From positions 1 to 27,999 of IMG/VR virus record IMGVR_UViG_3300007542_007474: a stretch of DNA of 27,999 nucleotides. One strand, written 5' to 3'. The position numbers were made by a program, and so were the translations under genes. The stretch comes from a virus. The notes below the pieces were generated by a model. The model made no database searches, was not told the DNA's origin, and saw only the letters and a list, made by a program, of their open reading frames with translations. Of this stretch, positions 23,100 to 27,999 are shown one piece after another. Every line of letters starts with the position of its first letter. Position 1 is the first letter of the stretch.

Positions 23100-24806
23100 T
23101 TATGATGGGAAGCTAACTCCAGTTGGCAACACGTTGAAATCTAACAAAATGTATTCAGCTGTTTTAGTAGGTTGTAAGTAAATTTGACCTACTAACTGAT
23201 TTCTGTCGATTACGTCTGCTGTGTTATTGCTATCATCCATAATTACTTTAAATGCATACAAACCTTGACGTTGTTGTACTGATTGTAAGTAAGGATTAAC
23301 TTGGCTTAAGAATGCATTTCTAGTAGATGCGGTATTTTGTTCAAATACTAAATTATCAGATACTTGAGAAATGTAAGATTTAAGTTCAATTAACAATCTT
23401 CTAACATTGATACGGTCAAGTGCAGTTGCTTTAGTCTGTAATGTTTTCTGACCAAATACTACTGTTCCAGCTCCAGGGAATGAAGCGATCGGGTTTACTT
23501 TTCCTTGATATAATGTATCTCTATCAGATTGAGATAATTTTCTTTCAGGACGTACTACTGTAGCTAATCCACCTCTATTCAAACCAGCAGGTGCGAACCA
23601 AGCTTCACCTACTTTATCGTTGTAAGCATATACTCCAGGGATCATTGTTGAGGCAGGAACCCATACTAAGTTGCCTGATTCAGGATCTGTGGTTTGTAAC
23701 CAAGGAGCGTAAGTAGCAGCGTAGCTAGAATTATAAGCTCCGGCATTGGAAGTCATTGTGTTTAATGTAGCACCGTAAACTGCAGGATCTACAACAGCAA
23801 TTGCATCACCTCTTTCTTGAACCATATTGATCAATGAAGTAACAACTGAAGAAGCTTGACCGATAATCAAACCAGGAGCTGTGATTGAATTAAATTGATA
23901 TTCATCAGCATTGCTCAATAAGTTAATTGATTGAGTATAGTCAGCTGCTCTAACACCTTGTAAGTTATTAGCACCTGTAATGTTTTGGTAGTACAAATCA
24001 CTTCCATGAGTAATAGTACCAGTAGCTCCTGCAAATGAGCCACTTGCTACTTTAGGTAATGAACCAGTAAATGCAGCTTTAGCATTTCCGTTATTATCAA
24101 AATAGTTAGGAGTATTACTTACTTGAGAAACGTATACGTAATTTGATTTAGCAGGATATGAACCAGAAACTTTAACATAAGGAACTGCGTCTGAAGTATC
24201 AACTACTGAATAAGAATCACCAATTACTTTAGAGATATAGTTATCAGCATAAGGGTCAAGTGATAAGTTAGCCCAAGTTTCTAATACAGTTTTTTCGTTT
24301 GTAGTGTCATCACCTCTTCTAATCAACAAGTTGAATGTGCCTGAAGATGTGTTGTTAGAAACAATTTCCCATCTTAAGTTATCGGATGAACCACTTACTA
24401 AAGCTCCGTTAGTTTCAGAACCAGAACTGTTCATGATAACACCCTGACCAAATGTTTTTAAAGTAAATGAAGTTACGTCAGCGTCGCTACCAGTAATTAC
24501 AGTTGAAGTTGCTGATGTGAATGAGCCACTTGCTACTCTTGTTACTAACAATGTAGTACCACCATTTGAGAAATAGTTGTAAGCTGAAATTGAGGTTAAA
24601 AATGATTTAACTTCACTCCCGCTTGTAAAAGTAGTACCGAATTTGTTTACGTATTGACTATAAGAGGTAACCAATGTAGGAATGCCAACTGGTCCTTTTA
24701 CTGTAGGACCAAGAATAGCGGCACCAGCTTGAATCGGTTGTGATGTGATAGCCGACATGTCGTTCTCTCTAGCTAATACACCCGGTGATAATAATGTTTC
24801 TGCCAT
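23100..24806 (-). CDS. Contractile tail sheath protein
   Basis: A 568-residue Phage_sheath_1-type protein. The N-terminus (LLSPGVLARENDMSAITSQPIQAGAAILGPTVKGPVG) and the C-terminal domain (TALDRINVRRLLIELKSYI, FEQNTASTRNAFLSQVNPYL, then VGQIYLQPTKTAEYILLDFNVLPTGVSF) are characteristic. The middle (about 110-300) is a Ser/Thr/Gly-rich inserted domain probably exposed on the tail surface. Subunits form rings around the tube and contract on infection. It has one exact and one variant late-promoter-like element upstream and is followed directly by the tube gene. Confidence 0.97.
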   Translation of the reverse strand: MAETLLSPGVLARENDMSAITSQPIQAGAAILGPTVKGPVGIPTLVTSYSQYVNKFGTTFTSGSEVKSFLTSISAYNYFSNGGTTLLVTRVASGSFTSATSTVITGSDADVTSFTLKTFGQGVIMNSSGSETNGALVSGSSDNLRWEIVSNNTSSGTFNLLIRRGDDTTNEKTVLETWANLSLDPYADNYISKVIGDSYSVVDTSDAVPYVKVSGSYPAKSNYVYVSQVSNTPNYFDNNGNAKAAFTGSLPKVASGSFAGATGTITHGSDLYYQNITGANNLQGVRAADYTQSINLLSNADEYQFNSITAPGLIIGQASSVVTSLINMVQERGDAIAVVDPAVYGATLNTMTSNAGAYNSSYAATYAPWLQTTDPESGNLVWVPASTMIPGVYAYNDKVGEAWFAPAGLNRGGLATVVRPERKLSQSDRDTLYQGKVNPIASFPGAGTVVFGQKTLQTKATALDRINVRRLLIELKSYISQVSDNLVFEQNTASTRNAFLSQVNPYLQSVQQRQGLYAFKVIMDDSNNTADVIDRNQLVGQIYLQPTKTAEYILLDFNVLPTGVSFPS

Positions 24807-24828
24807 TTTGATTTAGGTTATGTTTTGT

Positions 24829-24838
24829 TATAAATATT
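24829..24838 (-). promoter_or_regulatory. Late-promoter-like element upstream of tail sheath gene
   Basis: Exact AATATTTATA, ending 23 bases before the ATG at 24806 and followed by ACAAAACAT. The surrounding intergenic stretch (24807-24925) has no gene. It also contains a weak AT-only inverted repeat (24857-24874) followed by seven T on the plus strand, which I do not count as a terminator. Confidence 0.7.
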
Positions 24839-24901
24839 ATATTTTTTTTTAAAAGTCAATTTAAGCTAAAATTGTTTTTTTAACTAAATTGTATTTTTCC
24901 C

Positions 24902-24915
24902 TATAAATAAATATT
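24902..24915 (-). promoter_or_regulatory. Variant late-promoter-like element, possible second sheath promoter
   Basis: In the gene direction AATATTTATTTATA contains the first nine bases of the conserved 10-mer plus a shifted copy of its end. It lies about 95 bases upstream of the sheath ATG and 10 bases after the stop of the glycosyltransferase gene. It may give the sheath a tandem promoter. Confidence 0.4.
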
Positions 24916-24925
24916 ATAACTTTTA

Positions 24926-26122
24926 TCAAAAATGTAAAACTTTTTTTACAGAACTAATTACTTTTGCAGGAGTAATAGATTTAGTACATTCAAATTGGCG
25001 GGGTGTGTCTTTATGATCAGGACACCATTCCCAATCACCAGGATTTAACCATTCACGATTAAAACATCCGCTGCAAAATCCTTTAGGGGCACCAATACGC
25101 TCACAGTCTTCAAATTCAGTATGTTCTTCACTAAATCCTGAAATTAAAACAACAGGAGTTCCAATAGCCCATGCTAACCAAGATAAACCACTACCAACAC
25201 CAATAAAAGCTTCGGCATGTTTAATTTGGTTCATTCTTACTTCAATAGGTTTATCACCGGTTTCATCAATTACATTTTGTAAAGTACCTCCTAATTTAGA
25301 ATCGTGCCAATCATCATTTAAGGGTTCATGTGTAATCATCATTACCTTATAACCCTCTTCATTCAATTCATCAATTACTTTTTGCCAACCACCGGGGTAA
25401 TTCCAATACTTAGCGTGAGCTGAAGCATGAGGTGCAATTACAACATATTTTTCTTCAATAGGACGTCCTGTATCTTTAAAATTAACTCTGGGTTTGATTT
25501 CTTTATAGTTTAGTCCTAAAATATCAGTTGCGGTAGCTTGTAAAGGAATTGGTTTAAAATCACGAGGTACTCTATCTTTATTAAAGGTTCTATCATCATT
25601 ATAAAACCAACCAATTCCATACATTGCATATAAATCAAATACTTCTTTTCCGGGTTCTATAAATTCAAGTTCAGGATATAAATCTTGAAACCATTCATTT
25701 TTAAAAGTTGATACTATAACATGGCAACCCCAAACTTTTTTAAATTCTTCAATATAAGGAAACCAAGCTAAAGTATCTCCAATAGCTGATGAATCTAGAT
25801 GAATATAAACTCGTTTACCTTTAGCATCATAATTATGTTCAAATACTAATTCATTAGTTTCTTTATCATAAACTTTAATACCCCAATTTGTAAAATATTT
25901 ACGATTAGTTCGAGTCCACATATTGTTTGTAATCACAGTATCATGGATAATTTCATTATTAGAATTATCTGTAATTATAACTCTATAATTTTTTTTCTGA
26001 CTACCTGAAACTTCAACAAATGCTCCTTCAATAAAATTAATGTTAAAAGTATTACCTAAAGTTTTAATAGGCAATCTAAGGTTTACTAAGGTGTTGTATT
26101 CTTGTATTAATTCTTTTTTCAT
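24926..26122 (-). CDS. TibC/Aah-type heptosyltransferase homologue with iron-finger cysteines
   Basis: A 398-residue GT9-like glycosyltransferase that closely follows the bacterial autotransporter heptosyltransferase family (TibC, Aah), which attaches heptose from ADP-heptose to serines of surface proteins. Visible similarities are SSAIGDTLAWFPYIEEF, APHASAHAKYWNYPGGW, GSGLSWLAWAIGTPVVLISGFS and the ending WCPDHKDTPRQFECTKSIT. Four cysteines, Cys350, Cys353, Cys367 and Cys379 (C-x2-C-x13-C-x11-C), match the iron-binding finger of TibC, which as I recall it has C-x2-C-x15-C-x11-C. Its ATG overlaps the preceding stop (ATGA). The target in a phage is unknown: a virion protein such as the Ser/Thr-rich sheath domain, or a host surface protein. 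Family assignment is strong; the sugar is inferred. Confidence 0.88.
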   Translation of the reverse strand: MKKELIQEYNTLVNLRLPIKTLGNTFNINFIEGAFVEVSGSQKKNYRVIITDNSNNEIIHDTVITNNMWTRTNRKYFTNWGIKVYDKETNELVFEHNYDAKGKRVYIHLDSSAIGDTLAWFPYIEEFKKVWGCHVIVSTFKNEWFQDLYPELEFIEPGKEVFDLYAMYGIGWFYNDDRTFNKDRVPRDFKPIPLQATATDILGLNYKEIKPRVNFKDTGRPIEEKYVVIAPHASAHAKYWNYPGGWQKVIDELNEEGYKVMMITHEPLNDDWHDSKLGGTLQNVIDETGDKPIEVRMNQIKHAEAFIGVGSGLSWLAWAIGTPVVLISGFSEEHTEFEDCERIGAPKGFCSGCFNREWLNPGDWEWCPDHKDTPRQFECTKSITPAKVISSVKKVLHF

Positions 26123-27072
26123 AACACTTGATTATAAATGTTTATTAAATCTTTTGTTCTATTTTCCCAACTAAAATCTTTACCAGTTTGAATTGCTGAT
26201 TTGGTGTAGTGATCCCATTGGTTTAAAATATCATTTAAACCTTCTTCCATACGGAATATATTGCGAGGAGCTCTCCACATTCCAAAAAAATCAGTTTCCA
26301 TTTCAATCCATCCTATAATAGGCAAACCACAAGCTGCTGCTTCTAATAATGTAAGGTTAGGATGACCCGCTTCTAATTCTGAAGGATGTAAGAAAATATC
26401 ATGGTTCCAGTAAATTTGTCTTAATTCTAAATTTGAGGGTTCCCAAATAAATTTAAGTTTGGGGTAATTTAAAACCCATAAATTTTCATTTATCCAATTT
26501 TCATTGTTTTTAGGACCTACAATTGTAATAGGCAAATTACGTTTCATAGCTAAACCTACACCATAAGCAAATCCTTTTCTATCATGTCCATTTTTACCAC
26601 CCATACCATTATTAGCTAACATAAGTAGTTTTGGTTCAATAGGTCTAGGTTTAGATATAGTTTTAGGATAAAAATCATTAGTATTTACTCCATGTGGAAA
26701 ATAAACACATTTAGGGTGTTTAAAATAATCTACTAACCATTTAGCAGGCATAAGTGAAATTAAAGAACCTTCAATAGCTTCTAAATTTTCTTTATAAACA
26801 TGAGAATCTTCACCATAATACATTACATGGTGATCATGTAATTGATAGATATAGGGTATGCCACGATGTTTAAGATCAATTGCTAAATTAGCTACATGAC
26901 AATGGACAATATCAAACTCACCAAGGTTTATATACCCCCCAAGACGATGAGTAGATTCATGGCCTAATTTTCTTTGGTTTACTTCAAATTCCCAAATAAT
27001 TTTTTCAATAGCCCCCCAGTTTTTAGGAGGAATATCTAAACCACAAGCGGGATCTACATGGCAAATTTTCAT
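26119..27072 (-). CDS. GT4-like glycosyltransferase
   Basis: A 317-residue GT-B-fold enzyme. The N-terminal domain begins MKICHVDPACGLDIPPKNWGA, like the donor/acceptor loop of GT4 enzymes with a gap where other members have longer inserts. The C-terminal nucleotide-sugar domain includes PHGVNTNDFYP, LPITIVGPKN and HPSELEAGHPNLTLLEAAACGLPII, the counterpart of the GT4 E-x7-E motif with slightly wider spacing. It lacks membrane segments. It is coupled by ATGA overlaps to the methyltransferase upstream and the heptosyltransferase homologue downstream, implying a joint role in building or transferring a glycan. Sugar and acceptor are not evident. Confidence 0.87.
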   Translation of the reverse strand: MKICHVDPACGLDIPPKNWGAIEKIIWEFEVNQRKLGHESTHRLGGYINLGEFDIVHCHVANLAIDLKHRGIPYIYQLHDHHVMYYGEDSHVYKENLEAIEGSLISLMPAKWLVDYFKHPKCVYFPHGVNTNDFYPKTISKPRPIEPKLLMLANNGMGGKNGHDRKGFAYGVGLAMKRNLPITIVGPKNNENWINENLWVLNYPKLKFIWEPSNLELRQIYWNHDIFLHPSELEAGHPNLTLLEAAACGLPIIGWIEMETDFFGMWRAPRNIFRMEEGLNDILNQWDHYTKSAIQTGKDFSWENRTKDLINIYNQVL

Positions 27073-27671
27073 AGGTTTTTATTTTTAGCGTAAATCATAC
27101 CTAAGTTATAATCTTTATGAATATGTTCAAAATTAGTTGCAAAGTTATTTTTACTAAACATTTCTAAGATTTCAAATATTTTATAATAATTTTCATATAT
27201 GTCATGAACTTCAATAGCAAATTGATTTATTCGAGAAATTTCTTGGGGTGTAGCGTTTAATAATAAAGGATATTCCCAATATTCGATATCAATCTTACAA
27301 AAATCAACTTTACTTAATTTAAACTGATTGAAAATAGTTGTAAAATTATAATGGTTTGGTTCTATTCTATCACTAACAAATCCTTTTATAGTTGTTACTT
27401 TAGGATTATTACAAAAATTTAAATCTAAACAATTATAATAATTTTCAGAACATTCAAAAGAATAAACATGATGTGCTCCTTTATTTAAGGCATATTTTGT
27501 AAAACTTCCAACATTAGCTCCTAAATCTAAAACAATATCATAAGGACGAATTTGCAACCCATGACGATCGTATTCATGTTCTTCCCAAATTTCTTTTTTT
27601 ACATTGATAAGCCAATTTTCATCCACATCTTGTGGAAAATAAAACCCTTCGATTACTTTAAAACTGTTCAT
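27069..27671 (-). CDS. FkbM-family SAM-dependent methyltransferase
   Basis: A 200-residue Rossmann-fold methyltransferase. VLDLGANVGSFTKYALNKGA is SAM-binding motif I, VYSFECSENYYNCL is motif II, and VDFCKIDIEYWEYPLL matches the FkbM motif K-x-D-x-E-x-x-E. Members commonly O-methylate sugars. It sits between an unknown partial gene and a GT4 enzyme, with ATGA overlaps at both ends, so it probably modifies the same glycan. It is shorter than many FkbM proteins (about 230-280 residues), with a trimmed N-terminus, but the catalytic core is complete. Confidence 0.88.
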   Translation of the reverse strand: MNSFKVIEGFYFPQDVDENWLINVKKEIWEEHEYDRHGLQIRPYDIVLDLGANVGSFTKYALNKGAHHVYSFECSENYYNCLDLNFCNNPKVTTIKGFVSDRIEPNHYNFTTIFNQFKLSKVDFCKIDIEYWEYPLLLNATPQEISRINQFAIEVHDIYENYYKIFEILEMFSKNNFATNFEHIHKDYNLGMIYAKNKNL

Positions 27672-27999
27672 TCTGCTGCGTAAATTTCAGGGCTATTTTC
27701 ATCCATTCCTTTAAATTCTTGTTCAATAATACTAAATCCTGGGAGGTGTTTAGTATAAATTTTTTCGGCTGTGCCTACTTTAAGTTGAGCAACATTACAA
27801 ACCCACATATCAAAAGCATCCCAAGGAGTATTTTTAACCATATATTGAAGATAACTAATTTTATCTTTATTAATTAAATATGATTGAGCTGGGATGAATG
27901 GTGTTACATTTGTATAAATGTCTTCAACTTTAGGTCCATTTAAGTTACGGTTGTTAGATGGATTTCCAAATCCAATAATATCTTGGTCTTGTTCTCTTG
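27668..27999 (-). CDS. Partial gene of the glycan cassette, N-terminus beyond window
   Basis: An open minus-strand frame entering from the right edge: 110 codons ending in a TGA at 27668 that overlaps the methyltransferase ATG (ATGA). The visible part includes FIPAQSYLINKDKISYLQYMV, PWDAFDMWVCNVAQL and HLPGFSIIEQEFKGMDENSP. The AQSYLI-x-K pattern followed by a PWDAFD segment loosely recalls GT25-type glycosyltransferases, which have a Y-L-I-S motif and a D-x-D region, but too little is present to assign it. The gene coupling places it in the same glycan pathway. Confidence 0.75.
   Translation of the reverse strand, partial: REQDQDIIGFGNPSNNRNLNGPKVEDIYTNVTPFIPAQSYLINKDKISYLQYMVKNTPWDAFDMWVCNVAQLKVGTAEKIYTKHLPGFSIIEQEFKGMDENSPEIYAAE

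Noticed and set aside
24829-24838. Reading TATAAATA on the plus strand as T4-type late promoters pointing right
   Set aside because: All copies stand just upstream of minus-strand start codons, and there are no plus-strand genes to serve; rightward use would give only antisense RNA.
24857-24881. AT-only inverted repeat followed by seven T on the plus strand as a rightward terminator
   Set aside because: The stem is six A/T pairs only and there is no rightward gene; likely chance in AT-rich sequence.

Overview
This window looks like part of an AT-rich tailed bacteriophage genome with a contractile (T4-like, myovirus) tail. Every gene I can support lies on the minus strand, packed with gaps of a few bases or overlaps (ATGA, TAATG). 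The tail sheath, tail tube, tape measure, baseplate proteins and a T4-style replication set make the phage assignment firm. The host is less certain. Start codons mostly lack Shine-Dalgarno sequences, and the phage single-strand-binding protein ends in a bacterial-SSB-type tip (DDDLPF). Both fit a Bacteroidota host, but that is inference.

In transcription order (right to left), 27999-24926 holds a glycan/surface-modification cassette: a partial unknown gene, an FkbM-type methyltransferase, a GT4-like glycosyltransferase and a TibC/Aah-type heptosyltransferase homologue, all coupled by ATGA overlaps. Region 24806-11741 is the tail module: sheath, tube, a two-ORF tail-assembly/baseplate-assembly pair with a candidate programmed frameshift, tape measure, a small tandem-repeat protein, and baseplate proteins (a LysM protein, a large hub-like protein and two unknowns). 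Region 11711-5608 is replication and recombination: a short divergent family A DNA polymerase, an unknown ORF, a gp32-like SSB, a UvsX/RecA-like recombinase, a 5'-3' exonuclease and a DnaB-like helicase. Region 5586-2884 encodes class I ribonucleotide reductase (NrdB, NrdA). Region 2849-1 is a lysis region: a small membrane protein, a holin, a second holin-like protein, an amidase endolysin, a 37-residue ORF and a small DUF2892-like membrane protein. It ends in a membrane-anchored PAS/histidine-kinase-like protein cut by the left edge.

The most striking non-coding signal is an exact 10-mer, AATATTTATA in the gene direction. It sits 23-27 bases upstream of the start codon of six genes: sheath, tube, tape measure, repeat protein, small lysis-region protein and holin. 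I read it as this phage's late promoter. It is the reverse complement of a T4-late-type TATAAATA, so it is not simply the T4 element. Two copies directly follow hairpins (one a good intrinsic terminator), giving compact terminator-promoter junctions. No tRNA, CRISPR array, insertion sequence or attachment site was seen, and no stretch over 300 bases lacks a gene.
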